Source: JBDKUD01 sp050943315 (lineage in GTDB: Bacteria > Bacillota > Syntrophomonadia > Syntrophomonadales > Syntrophomonadaceae). Taken from it: a DNA stretch of 29,200 nucleotides. The notes under the pieces are model-generated. The model was not told where the DNA came from and ran no database searches. It worked only from the letters and a program-made list of their open reading frames with translations. The translations under genes and the position numbers were made by a program. The DNA lies in NCBI GenBank assembly GCA_050943315.1, contig JBMNOY010000024.1:1-29200 (forward strand). Direction: 5' to 3'. Shown one piece after another: positions 15,141-23,770 of the stretch. Numbering within the stretch: the stretch's first letter is position 1; each line of letters opens with the position of its first letter.

Positions 15141-16667
15141 ATGGCGGACAGAGTTTATTTGTTTGATACAACCTTAAGGGATGGAGAACAGTCCCCCGGT
15201 GTTAGCCTTAATGTAGAAGAAAAACTGGAGATAGCTCTCCAGCTTGCCCGCCTGGGGGTAGATGTTATTGAAGCAGGTTTCCCGGTGTCATCCCCCGGCG
15301 ATTTTAAAGCCGTAAAAACTATTTCCCAAAAGGTTAAAGGACCGGTTATTGCCGCTTTAACCCGAGCCATTCCCAGAGACATTGAAAGAAGCTGGGAAGC
15401 AATCAAAGATGCGGAATCTCCGCGAATTCATACCTTTTTAGCAACTTCAGATATACATCTTAAATATAAATTGCAAATGACCCGCGAGCAGGCTTTAAAC
15501 CAGGCGGTAGAAGCGGTACGGTTTGCACGTACGCTTTGCTCTGACGTAGAATTTTCGGCTGAAGATGCTTCACGCACCGATATGGATTATTTAGTTGAAA
15601 TAGTTACCAAAGTAATTGATGCCGGGGCCAAGGTTGTCAACCTGCCGGATACCGTAGGTTACTCGGTACCGGAAGAAATGTGCCGCTTTATCAGTACTAT
15701 TATCGAGCGGGTGCCTAATATAGATAAGGCTATTATTAGCGTACATTGTCATGATGATCTGGGCATGGCGGTAGCCAATTCTCTGGCCGGCGTAATGGGC
15801 GGGGCCCGCCAGGTGGAATGCGCTGTCAACGGAATTGGTGAAAGGGCCGGAAATGCCTCACTGGAAGAGGTAATCATGGCTCTTTATACTAAGAAGGCCT
15901 TTTTTAACAAAGAGGTAAATATTAACTATAACGAAATATACCGCACCAGCAAACTGGTAAGCAGTTTGTCGGGCATGGTAATTCAACCTAATAAAGCCAT
16001 TGTAGGGCAGAATGCCTTTGCCCATGAGTCAGGTATTCACCAGGATGGAGTTCTAAAGGAACGCACCACTTATGAGATAATGAGTCCCCAGCTGGTAGGG
16101 GTCAATCGCAGTAATCTGGTTCTGGGTAAGCACTCCGGAAGGCATGCATTTAAAGAAAGAATGCAGGAGCTGGGTTATATTTTAGAAGGTGAAGAATTAG
16201 ACAAAGCTTTCTTAGGTTTTAAGGAAATCGCAGATAAGAAAAAGGAAGTAACGAATGAAGATTTGGAAGCTCTGGTTAAGGACAAAGTGGGGAGAATTCC
16301 GGAAAGATTCAGCCTTAACTATTTGCATATATCCAGTGGTACCACAATTATTCCCACGGCTACTGTAAAACTGGGAATTGAGGATGTGGTTTTTGAAGCA
16401 GCGGCAACTGGTGATGGGCCGGTAGATGCTGCTTTCCACGCAATTGATAAGATAACTGATGTATATGGTAAACTCATTGATTATAAACTTAATGCCGTCA
16501 GCGGCGGTAAAGACGCCCTGGGGGAAGTTATATCGCGCATTGATATTAACGGTAAAGTGTATATTGGACGGGGGTTAAGCACTGATATCATCGAAGGCAG
16601 TGTTAAGTCTTATATAAATGCAATAAATAAGTATTATTTTGACCAGCAGCACACTAAAGAATATTAA
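15141..16667 (+). CDS. leuA: 2-isopropylmalate synthase
   Basis: LeuA condenses acetyl-CoA with 2-ketoisovalerate and commits carbon to leucine. The ATG at 15141 is chosen over 15135 because GGGAGG at 15129-15134 touches the earlier ATG and is six bases from this one. The 508-residue chain starts with LFDTTLRDGEQSPG, which carries catalytic and metal-binding residues. HCHDDLGMAVANSLAG supplies the HxH metal ligands and NGIGERAGNASLEE follows. The final 120 or so residues form the LeuA allosteric domain, normally the site of leucine feedback inhibition. Length and the C-terminal domain fit LeuA better than homocitrate or citramalate synthase, as do the neighbouring leuCDB genes. Confidence 0.96.
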   Translation: MADRVYLFDTTLRDGEQSPGVSLNVEEKLEIALQLARLGVDVIEAGFPVSSPGDFKAVKTISQKVKGPVIAALTRAIPRDIERSWEAIKDAESPRIHTFLATSDIHLKYKLQMTREQALNQAVEAVRFARTLCSDVEFSAEDASRTDMDYLVEIVTKVIDAGAKVVNLPDTVGYSVPEEMCRFISTIIERVPNIDKAIISVHCHDDLGMAVANSLAGVMGGARQVECAVNGIGERAGNASLEEVIMALYTKKAFFNKEVNINYNEIYRTSKLVSSLSGMVIQPNKAIVGQNAFAHESGIHQDGVLKERTTYEIMSPQLVGVNRSNLVLGKHSGRHAFKERMQELGYILEGEELDKAFLGFKEIADKKKEVTNEDLEALVKDKVGRIPERFSLNYLHISSGTTIIPTATVKLGIEDVVFEAAATGDGPVDAAFHAIDKITDVYGKLIDYKLNAVSGGKDALGEVISRIDINGKVYIGRGLSTDIIEGSVKSYINAINKYYFDQQHTKEY

Positions 16668-16721
16668 AGAGCAGCATTGCCAGTGGCATGGAAATATAAT
16701 TCAGGAGGAGAAGGAATAAAT

Positions 16722-17984
16722 ATGGCAGGAATGACTATATCCCAGAAAATTCTGGCGGCTCATGCCGGCCGTGATTATATTGAACCGGGTGAACTCATTA
16801 ACTGTAACCTTGATATAGTACTGGGTAATGATGTAACTACTCCGGTGGCGATAACGGAGTTTGACAAATTGGGCCTAAATAAGGTATTTGACCAGGACCG
16901 GGTAGTACTGGTACCGGATCATTTTGCCCCCAATAAAGATATAAAGTCGGCTGAACAGTGTAAAGAAGTTCGTACCTTTGCCCGCAAAATGGGAATAACA
17001 AACTATTTTGAATTAGGTGCCATGGGAATAGAGCATTGCCTGCTGCCCGAGCAAGGTCTGGTACTGCCGGGAGACTTAATTATCGGCGCGGATTCCCATA
17101 CTTGTACCTATGGTGCCCTGGGTGCCTTCGCTACCGGGGTAGGGTCAACTGATATGGCTGCTGGTATGGCCACCGGTGAAGCCTGGTTTAAAGTGCCGGA
17201 GACTATTAAGTTTGTTTATTATGGGAAATTACCCCGCTGGGTGGGAGGCAAAGATTTAATACTTCATACCATCGGTGATATCGGGGTAGATGGTGCCCGT
17301 TACATGTCTATGGAGTTTACCGGTGAAGTTATTAGCGCGCTTTCCATGGATAACCGTTTTACCATGGCTAATATGGCTATTGAAGCAGGTGGCAAAAATG
17401 GTATATTTGCCCCGGATGATAAGACGTTAGCCTATGTGGAAAAACGGGCCCGCCGGGATTTTAAAATTTACCAGTCAGATCCTGATGCGGTCTATGCCCA
17501 AATAAGAGAATATGATGTCTCCAATCTCGAACCGGTGGTGGCTTTTCCCCATTTACCCGAGAATACCCGGCCGGTAAGTGAAGCCGCGGATATTAGTTTA
17601 GATCAGGTGGTAATAGGTTCATGTACCAATGGCCGTATTGAAGACCTGGAGGTGGCCGCTTCGCTAATGAAAGGTAAAAAGGTGCATCCGGAATTAAGGG
17701 CAATTATTATTCCCGGAACCCAGCAGATATACCTGGAAGCCTTGCGTAGAGGTTATATTGAGGCCTTTATCGAAGCCGGGGCAATAGTCAGCACTCCTAC
17801 CTGTGGACCGTGCCTGGGCGGACATATGGGTATACTGGCGGAAGGGGAGAAAGCTCTGGCTACCACTAACCGTAATTTTGTAGGCCGTATGGGTCACCCC
17901 CAGAGCGAGGTTTATCTAGCCAGCCCGGCAGTTGCTGCGGCCAGTGCCATTAAGGGTAAGATAACTCCGCCCTGGGAAATCTAG
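16722..17984 (+). CDS. leuC: 3-isopropylmalate dehydratase, large subunit
   Basis: With LeuD this aconitase-family subunit isomerises 2-isopropylmalate to 3-isopropylmalate. ATG 16722 gives 420 residues. AGGAGGAGAAGG lies upstream from 16703, and an in-frame TTG at 16677 would add a non-conserved leader. The [4Fe-4S] cysteines are C301 (SCTNGR) and C361/C364 (TCGPCLGG). At about 420 residues it is the short LeuC type common in Clostridia and Archaea, not the roughly 466-residue enterobacterial type. The short type is related to homoaconitase, but the surrounding leuA, leuD and leuB make the leucine role clear. Confidence 0.96.
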   Translation: MAGMTISQKILAAHAGRDYIEPGELINCNLDIVLGNDVTTPVAITEFDKLGLNKVFDQDRVVLVPDHFAPNKDIKSAEQCKEVRTFARKMGITNYFELGAMGIEHCLLPEQGLVLPGDLIIGADSHTCTYGALGAFATGVGSTDMAAGMATGEAWFKVPETIKFVYYGKLPRWVGGKDLILHTIGDIGVDGARYMSMEFTGEVISALSMDNRFTMANMAIEAGGKNGIFAPDDKTLAYVEKRARRDFKIYQSDPDAVYAQIREYDVSNLEPVVAFPHLPENTRPVSEAADISLDQVVIGSCTNGRIEDLEVAASLMKGKKVHPELRAIIIPGTQQIYLEALRRGYIEAFIEAGAIVSTPTCGPCLGGHMGILAEGEKALATTNRNFVGRMGHPQSEVYLASPAVAAASAIKGKITPPWEI

Positions 17985-18000
17985 ATAGGGAAGTGATTAG

Positions 18001-18492
18001 ATGAAATTTACCGGTGAAGTTTACAAGTTTGGCTCTGATATTGATACTGATGCTATAATTCCAGCCCGGTATTTAAATACTTCTGACCCGGCTGAATTAG
18101 CCCGACACTGTATGGAAGATGCTGATCCCCAGTTTCCCGCCAAGGTTAAAGCCGGGGATATTATAGTGGCGGATAAGAACTTTGGCTGTGGCAGTTCCCG
18201 GGAACATGCACCTATTGCCATTAAGGCAGCCGGGGTATCATGTGTGGTAGCCAAATCCTTTGCCCGTATTTTCTACCGTAATGCTATAAACATCGGCTTG
18301 CCGATATTAGAATGTTCCGAAGCGGTAGACGCTATTAATGAAGGAGATAAGATAGAAGTGGATTTGGAAAGCGGGAAAATAAAGAACTTAAGGACTGGGG
18401 CCGAATATCAGGCAACACCTTTTCCCGAATTTATGCAGGCCATTATGGCCCAGGGCGGACTTATTAATTATGTGAAGGAAAAGAGCAGATAA
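18001..18492 (+). CDS. leuD: 3-isopropylmalate dehydratase, small subunit
   Basis: LeuD supplies the swivelling domain of isopropylmalate isomerase. The 163-residue chain is the short LeuD type that pairs with the short LeuC. FGSDIDTDAIIPARYLN near the N-terminus and NFGCGSSREHAPIAIKAAGV (about residues 60-79) are hallmark motifs of the family. The ATG follows the leuC stop by 16 bases with a modest AGGGAAGTGA ribosome binding site, so translation is probably coupled to leuC. Confidence 0.96.
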   Translation: MKFTGEVYKFGSDIDTDAIIPARYLNTSDPAELARHCMEDADPQFPAKVKAGDIIVADKNFGCGSSREHAPIAIKAAGVSCVVAKSFARIFYRNAINIGLPILECSEAVDAINEGDKIEVDLESGKIKNLRTGAEYQATPFPEFMQAIMAQGGLINYVKEKSR

Positions 18493-18509
18493 AACGGAGG
18501 ATGAAATTA

Positions 18510-19580
18510 ATGTATAGAATTGCAGTTTTACCTGGCGATGGAATAGGTGTAGAAATAGTTCCCGAAGCAGTAAAAGCGTTAAAAGCTGTTGCCGCCAAGT
18601 TTGGTCATGATTTTGAGTTTACCGAAGCCCTGATCGGGGGGGCGGCTTATGATGCCGTTGGTCATCCACTTCCCGAGGAGACCCTGGCTTTATGTCGTAA
18701 GTCTGATGCTGTGTTGCTGGGAGCTATTGGCGGACCAAAATATGATCAACTACCTGTTAACTTGCGCCCGGAGATCGGGGCCCTTTTGCCATTGCGCAAA
18801 GAACTGGCCTTGTTTGCCAATTTACGTCCCTGTATGTTGTTTCCTGAACTATTGCATGCATCATCATTAAAACAGGAAGTCATCGAGGGTGTGGACCTTA
18901 TCGTTATCAGGGAACTAACTGGAGGCCTTTATTTTGGAGAAAAAAGCCGGGAAAAAACTGCCGATGGGCAAAAGGCTACGGATGTATTAACCTATTCAAC
19001 TTATGAAATCGACCGCATAGTACGGTTTGCTTTTGAAACTGCCCGAAAACGCCGCAAGAAACTATGTTCCGTAGATAAAGCCAATGTTTTGGAATCATCC
19101 CGGCTGTGGCGGGAGACGTTTAGCGAAATAGCCAAAGACTATCCTGATGTAGAGACTGACATGATGTATGTGGATAACTGCTCCATGCAATTAATAAGAA
19201 ATCCGCGCCAATTTGACGTAATTGTCACAGAGAATATGTTTGGCGACATTCTAACTGACGAAGCTTCGATGTTAACCGGTTCCATCGGAATGCTGCCCAG
19301 TGCTTCTATAGGCGGAAAAGTAGGTTTATATGAACCTGCCCATGGGAGTGCTCCCGACATAGCCGGGCAGAAAAAGGCCAATCCCCTGGCTACCATTCTG
19401 TCAGCAGCCATGCTCTTAAGGTATTCCTTTAACCTGGAGGAAGAGGCGGTAGCAGTCGAAAATGCAGTCCGAAGCCTGCTGGCCGAAGGATATCGTACCC
19501 CTGATCTTATGCAGCCGGGGATGAAACTGGTTAACACCGTGGAGACAGGTGACCTGGTGGCCCAAAAAATTCTGGAATAA
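18510..19580 (+). CDS. leuB: 3-isopropylmalate dehydrogenase
   Basis: LeuB oxidises and decarboxylates 3-isopropylmalate with NAD to give the leucine keto acid. ATG 18510 gives 356 residues, the normal length, with GGAGG at 18496-18500 nine bases upstream. The in-frame ATG at 18501 touches the ribosome binding site. The start YRIAVLPGDGIGVEIVPEA, the substrate-binding arginines around LFANLRPC, and DNCSMQLI followed by NMFGDILTDEA (metal-binding aspartates) are all present. It lies 17 bases after leuD and is the last leucine gene of the operon. Confidence 0.97.
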   Translation: MYRIAVLPGDGIGVEIVPEAVKALKAVAAKFGHDFEFTEALIGGAAYDAVGHPLPEETLALCRKSDAVLLGAIGGPKYDQLPVNLRPEIGALLPLRKELALFANLRPCMLFPELLHASSLKQEVIEGVDLIVIRELTGGLYFGEKSREKTADGQKATDVLTYSTYEIDRIVRFAFETARKRRKKLCSVDKANVLESSRLWRETFSEIAKDYPDVETDMMYVDNCSMQLIRNPRQFDVIVTENMFGDILTDEASMLTGSIGMLPSASIGGKVGLYEPAHGSAPDIAGQKKANPLATILSAAMLLRYSFNLEEEAVAVENAVRSLLAEGYRTPDLMQPGMKLVNTVETGDLVAQKILE

Positions 19581-19623
19581 TGCTAGCGGAGTGAGTCACT
19601 AAATAATCTTGAGGAGGTGCTCT

Positions 19624-20688
19624 ATGAAGGCAATGATAATGGCTGCAGGGGTAGGGTCCAGGCTCATGCCGCTTACCGCTGATATACCGAAACCTATGGT
19701 TCCCATGGCTAACCGTCACTTAATGGAATATATAGTTTCACTGCTGGTTGAACATGGTTTTAACCAGGTCATCTCTAACCTGTATTATCATGCCGACACT
19801 ATTAGCCAGCACTTTCTTGATGGCAGTAGTTATGGAGCCAGTATGCTCTATTCCCGGGAGGAGGAGCTGATGGGGACTGCCGGTGGGGTAAAGAAATGTG
19901 CCTGGTTTTTGGATGATACCTTTGTTATTGTAAGCGGGGATGCTTTAACTGATGTTGACTTAACTTATCTTGTAAAGGAGCATAAAAGGCAGGGAGCGCT
20001 GGCTACTATTGCCGTAAAAGAAGTAGAAGCGGTGGAACAGTTTGGTATTGTAGTAACCAATGAAAATGGGCGTATTCATAGCTTTCAGGAAAAGCCCCGG
20101 CGCCAGGAGGCGCAAAGTAACCAGGCCAATACCGGTATCTATGTTTTTGAACCGGAAATTTTTGACTTTATCCCGGAACGGCAGTTTTATGATTTCGGCA
20201 AACAGGTATTTCCTCATCTGGTCAAAATAGGGGCCCCTTTTTATGGAGTAAGTATTAATAATTACTGGTGTGATGTAGGGAGCATTGATACCTACTACCA
20301 ATCACATATAGATATTTTAGAAGGAAGGGTAAACGTTTGGCCTAACGGTTACCTGAAGGTTAGTGAAAAGGGTACGGTGCTGCTGGGTGAAGGAGTGTCT
20401 TTAGGAGACAACGTTGAAATTGCAGGTACCTGTGTAATTGGACCAGGGTGCCGGATTGAAGATGGAGCAGTCATTAATAACGCCATTATTTGGAACAATA
20501 CGGTCATTAGAGACAGGGCGATAGTTGAAGGCTGTATAATTGGAGCCAACTGTTACCTAGGTTGTTCGGTTGCCGTTAAATCAAGTGTCATAGCCAGTGG
20601 CTGCCAGTTGGATGATTACATAAAACCCCCCGCAGGGAGCAAGCTTTATAATTCCGGTGCCGGGCAGATAAAACTGGAGGTAGGGTAA
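19624..20688 (+). CDS. NDP-sugar pyrophosphorylase with left-handed helix tail
   Basis: The 354-residue protein should transfer a nucleotide to a sugar 1-phosphate, probably making an NDP-mannose or NDP-glucose for surface polysaccharide. Residues 1-235 are a nucleotidyltransferase domain, starting MKAMIMAAGVGSRLMPLTAD with the lysine of IPKPM, and with VSGDALTDVDL providing the metal-binding aspartate. From about 250 to 335, imperfect hexapeptide repeats (GDNVEIAGTCVIGPGCRIEDGAVI) form a left-handed beta helix. The exact sugar cannot be told from sequence. GAGGAGGTG precedes ATG 19624. It starts 43 bases after leuB with no terminator seen between them, so it may be read from the ilv-leu transcript. 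Confidence 0.88.
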   Translation: MKAMIMAAGVGSRLMPLTADIPKPMVPMANRHLMEYIVSLLVEHGFNQVISNLYYHADTISQHFLDGSSYGASMLYSREEELMGTAGGVKKCAWFLDDTFVIVSGDALTDVDLTYLVKEHKRQGALATIAVKEVEAVEQFGIVVTNENGRIHSFQEKPRRQEAQSNQANTGIYVFEPEIFDFIPERQFYDFGKQVFPHLVKIGAPFYGVSINNYWCDVGSIDTYYQSHIDILEGRVNVWPNGYLKVSEKGTVLLGEGVSLGDNVEIAGTCVIGPGCRIEDGAVINNAIIWNNTVIRDRAIVEGCIIGANCYLGCSVAVKSSVIASGCQLDDYIKPPAGSKLYNSGAGQIKLEVG

Positions 20689-20713
20689 AAAAAGGGGCGG
20701 TTAAAACCGCCCG
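20687..20713. terminator. Bidirectional terminator between convergent genes
   Basis: GGGCGGTT/AACCGCCC (20695-20702 with 20705-20712) is a compact GC-rich hairpin. On the minus strand it runs into a seven-base T tract (plus-strand A-run 20687-20693), making a strong terminator for the 190-residue gene. On the plus strand the following tract is only moderately T-rich. Confidence 0.8.
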
Positions 20714-20725
20714 CGCTTATTTCTA

Positions 20726-21298
20726 TTATTTCTTGGTGTCACTTTGGGGTGTCACCAATTTGCCAAAGTTGTCATCCAGGGTTTTAATATTTAAAGTCTT
20801 AATCTGCTCAAGATTCTGCTCACTAATAGGGGTCAAACTAAAGATACGCAGCTGTCCTTTTTCTTTAATTAGGATGGCTGCCTCCATACCCGCTGCTTTA
20901 TCACCTTCCATGAATTTGTAAACCACTATGGCGCTATTTTCACCCAGCTTGGTATAATCTTTCATAATTTCGGTACTAAGATTGTCGGGAATAGTATTAT
21001 TTTCTTCCATACTGCGAATAGTATTACCTATGGTAGCTTCAATTTCGTCTCTATTTTCTAAGAGCTGGTCGGGGGACATTAGACTATACTGAGGCATAAG
21101 CTGGGCTGCCCAGAATACGCTCAAATTACTGGCCACAGTCTCAAAATCACGTTCAAAGTAGGCCTGGTAAAAATCCTGTACCACCTTCTCAGGAGCGGAT
21201 TTATCGATAACGGCTGCATAGTAAAACATTCCTGCGAGAATGACTACTATAAGTACAAAAAGCGACCTGGGTACTCTTTGCTGAGCTGGTCTCTCCAA
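20726..21298 (-). CDS. Membrane-anchored extracytoplasmic protein, unknown function
   Basis: This 190-residue protein has a basic N-terminus (MERPAQQRVPRS) and one hydrophobic helix (about 13-30, LFVLIVVILAGMFYYAAV), with no lipobox cysteine, so it is an uncleaved anchor. The outside part starts APEKVVQDFYQAYFERDFETVASNL, a pattern of helices seen in NTF2/SnoaL-like or DUF4878-type domains, and ends in a sheet-rich segment. That fold comparison is tentative and no enzymatic residue is evident. The TTG start at 21298 has GGAGG nine bases upstream across a T-run. It is transcribed alone and ends at the shared terminator. Confidence 0.8.
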   Translation of the reverse strand: MERPAQQRVPRSLFVLIVVILAGMFYYAAVIDKSAPEKVVQDFYQAYFERDFETVASNLSVFWAAQLMPQYSLMSPDQLLENRDEIEATIGNTIRSMEENNTIPDNLSTEIMKDYTKLGENSAIVVYKFMEGDKAAGMEAAILIKEKGQLRIFSLTPISEQNLEQIKTLNIKTLDDNFGKLVTPQSDTKK

Positions 21299-21393
21299 TG
21301 AAAAAAACCTCCACTTCTTATATAATTCGTATAAAGTAAATTGTACAGCATTTATAAAGTATAAACAATTAATTCCTGGAGCAGGCAGGGACT

Positions 21394-21489
21394 GCGGGCA
21401 GGGGGACGGTTCTTTTGCCCGCTTTTTTTCAAAAAAGCGGGCAAAAGAACCGTCCCCCTGCCCGCAACCGTCCCCGCGCCCGCAACCGT
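21394..21489. repeat. Perfect 35-bp inverted repeat (REP-like GGACGGTTCTTTTG) with short direct repeats
   Basis: Arms 21394-21428 and 21431-21465 are exact reverse complements around a two-base centre. Each arm contains GGGGGACGGTTCTTTTG and GCGGGC. Just after it, CCCGCAACCGT occurs at 21461-21471 and again at 21479-21489. It lies between two divergent genes. GGACGGTTCT-type palindromes are, to my knowledge, a dispersed repeat family in many Clostridia, sometimes linked to Y1-type transposases; no such transposase is present here. A similar 14-base motif is at 118-131. Confidence 0.85.
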
Positions 21490-21518
21490 TGAAAAAACTT
21501 TAGCAGGGAGGATGTTTT

Positions 21519-22781
21519 TTGAATAATATTGTGGTAATTGGAGGCGGCCCGGCGGGTATGATGGCAGCAGCTACGGCTGCGCGGGAAGGGGCTGATGTAA
21601 CCCTGTTGGAGAAAAAAAGCCGGGTGGGCCGCAAACTAGCCATTACCGGCAAGGGCAGGTGTAATATTACTACCGCTGTGGAGCCTGAGTATCTGCCCGA
21701 GGGTTTTCCCGGCCAGGCGCGCTTCCTTTACAGTGCGTTTAATGAATTTAATAATCTTGATACCATTAATTTTTTCAATAATTTAGGGGTTGCCACCAAA
21801 GTGGAAAGAGGAAACCGCGTTTTCCCGCAATCTGACCGGGCTCTGGATGTGGTCCGGGCACTGCATGACAATGCTGTTCAGGCGGGGGTGGAAATCGTTA
21901 CCTCATGTACCGTTGAAGATATTATTACCACTGGTAAAAAGGTTACCGGTGTCAAAACCCGCACGCGGCTGTTTAAGGCCCAGTCGGTAATTATCTGTAC
22001 CGGGGGTAAATCTTACCCGGCAACCGGTTCTACCGGAGATGGGTATGAGTGGGCACGAAAGTTAGGCCACAAGATAATTGAACCGCGGCCTGGATTGGTT
22101 CCCCTGATTACAGAGGAGCATTGGGTGCCCGAGTTGCAGGGCTTGACTCTTAAAAATGTGGGGGTAATTGCCTATAGTAAAGAAGGTAAAAAAATTAATG
22201 AGGAATTCGGTGAAATGCTTTTTACTCATTTTGGCTTGTCCGGCCCTATTATTCTCACCATTAGCCGGGACATAGCTTCATATATATATAAAACTGGTAA
22301 AGAAGTTAAAGTGGTCATCGACCTAAAACCAGCCCTGGATGAAGAAAAGCTGGATGATAGGCTGCAGCGGGACTTTTTGAAATACTCCCGGCGTCAGTTC
22401 GCCAACTCCCTGGATGATCTTTTGCCCCACAAACTTATTCCCGTTTTAGTTAAGCTGAGCGGCATAGACCCGCACCAGGAATGTAACCACATTAACCGCA
22501 AAGAGAGAAAAAATTTAGCATATTTATTAAAGCATCTTACCGTTACCGTAAAAGGAACTCGTCCTATTGAGGAGGCCATAGTAACTGCCGGAGGAATTGA
22601 CGTAAGCCAGGTAAACCCCCGGAGCATGGAATCCAAGCTTATTACCGGGCTTTATTTTGCTGGCGAAGTTCTGGATGTTGACGGTTATACCGGAGGATAT
22701 AATTTACAGGCTTCGTTTTCCACTGGTTATGTAGCCGGCAAAAATGCTGCTCAGGCGTTACTGCGGCAGAATAACGGCTAA
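21519..22781 (+). CDS. BaiN/HI0933-family flavoprotein oxidoreductase
   Basis: The 420-residue protein belongs to the HI0933/YhiN/BaiN family of FAD proteins, some of which act as reductases, with most having no proven substrate. The N-terminal dinucleotide fold is NNIVVIGGGPAGMMAAATAA, followed by the signature GKGRCNIT (about 45-52). The C-terminal FAD motif is GGIDVSQVN then GEVLDVDGYTGGYNLQ. TTG 21519 has AGGGAGG (21505-21511) seven bases upstream. The name by homology does not imply bile-acid metabolism. The gene seems monocistronic and may share a short spacer with the MoxR gene. It lies directly after the 35-bp inverted repeat. Confidence 0.9.
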   Translation: MNNIVVIGGGPAGMMAAATAAREGADVTLLEKKSRVGRKLAITGKGRCNITTAVEPEYLPEGFPGQARFLYSAFNEFNNLDTINFFNNLGVATKVERGNRVFPQSDRALDVVRALHDNAVQAGVEIVTSCTVEDIITTGKKVTGVKTRTRLFKAQSVIICTGGKSYPATGSTGDGYEWARKLGHKIIEPRPGLVPLITEEHWVPELQGLTLKNVGVIAYSKEGKKINEEFGEMLFTHFGLSGPIILTISRDIASYIYKTGKEVKVVIDLKPALDEEKLDDRLQRDFLKYSRRQFANSLDDLLPHKLIPVLVKLSGIDPHQECNHINRKERKNLAYLLKHLTVTVKGTRPIEEAIVTAGGIDVSQVNPRSMESKLITGLYFAGEVLDVDGYTGGYNLQASFSTGYVAGKNAAQALLRQNNG

Positions 22782-22806
22782 AGCCCGGGCTTTCAAGGCC
22801 TTACCG

Positions 22807-22846
22807 CCTGCCATTTATTGACTGGCAGGTAGATATCTGTTAGGAT
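22807..22846 (+). promoter_or_regulatory. Promoter with overlapping inverted repeat before the moxR-type gene
   Basis: TTGACT at 22818-22823 and TAGGAT at 22841-22846 are 17 bases apart, a plausible sigma-A promoter. A 7-bp inverted repeat CCTGCCA/TGGCAGG (22807-22813, 22823-22829) brackets the -35 element and could be an operator. With no T-run after it, it is a poor terminator. Confidence 0.45.
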
Positions 22847-22881
22847 GAAAAAAATGTGACTTTTTACAGTAGGAGGACCAA

Positions 22882-23757
22882 ATGATAAAAGGTACGGTTC
22901 AATATAAGGGATCAAGTGATTATATCGTATCGGAGGAATTGCGTAATAGTGTTAATATTGCCATAGCGCTGGGGAAACCCCTGTTGATAAAAGGGGAGCC
23001 GGGTACTGGTAAGACTATGCTGGCGAAAAGTATTGCTGATTCACTGGGGAAAGAGTTGCTTATATGGAATATCAAATCAACCACTAAAGCCCAGGAAGGC
23101 CTGTACGTATATGATACCGTGCAAAGACTTTATGACAGCCAGTTCGGTGACCATGATGTAAGCAATATTAAACAATACATTAAACTGGGCAAGCTAGGCG
23201 AAGCATTTAAGGCGGCCAACCAGGTGGTCCTTTTAATAGATGAAATTGATAAAGCTGATTTAGAATTTCCTAATGACCTGCTGTGGGAACTGGACCAAAT
23301 GAGCTTTTATATTCCCGAGACCAGGGAAACTATTACAGCGGCAAACCGGCCTATAGTAATAATAACCAGCAATGCGGAAAAGGAACTGCCTGACGCTTTC
23401 CTGCGCCGCTGTATTTTTCATTATATAGCTTTCCCTGATCCCGAGGCCATGGAGGCGATTGTCCGGGTGCACCATCCGAATTTGGAGAAGAACCTGCTGG
23501 CACAGGCCATGGAAACCTTTTATATGTTAAGAAACATCCCCCATATTCAAAAAAAGCCTAGTACCAGTGAACTCATCGATTGGTTGCAGGCTTTGGTGGT
23601 GGGAGGAATTAGCCCTGCCAAAATCAAACAGGAAATACCTTTTATCGGTGTATTGCTTAAAAAGAATGAGGATTTGGAGACCCTGCTTAATCAGCTGCAC
23701 AACAAAAATCAGTCCCGGACATCACGTTTGAGCAGTACGTTTAACCACTACCGGTAA
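22882..23757 (+). CDS. MoxR-family AAA+ ATPase
   Basis: MoxR ATPases act as chaperones that remodel or insert cofactors into partner complexes, nearly always beside a VWA protein. This 291-residue chain has Walker A GEPGTGKT at 38-45, Walker B VVLLIDEID at 115-123, sensor 1 IVIITSN, and an arginine-finger segment AFLRRC. The C-terminal lid (about 200-291) ends with a basic, polar tail. GGAGGACC lies just before the ATG. The VWA gene begins 13 bases later, forming a two-gene module. No client enzyme gene, such as a CO dehydrogenase, follows, so the target is unknown. Confidence 0.93.
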   Translation: MIKGTVQYKGSSDYIVSEELRNSVNIAIALGKPLLIKGEPGTGKTMLAKSIADSLGKELLIWNIKSTTKAQEGLYVYDTVQRLYDSQFGDHDVSNIKQYIKLGKLGEAFKAANQVVLLIDEIDKADLEFPNDLLWELDQMSFYIPETRETITAANRPIVIITSNAEKELPDAFLRRCIFHYIAFPDPEAMEAIVRVHHPNLEKNLLAQAMETFYMLRNIPHIQKKPSTSELIDWLQALVVGGISPAKIKQEIPFIGVLLKKNEDLETLLNQLHNKNQSRTSRLSSTFNHYR

Positions 23758-23770
23758 CAAAGGGGAAAAT

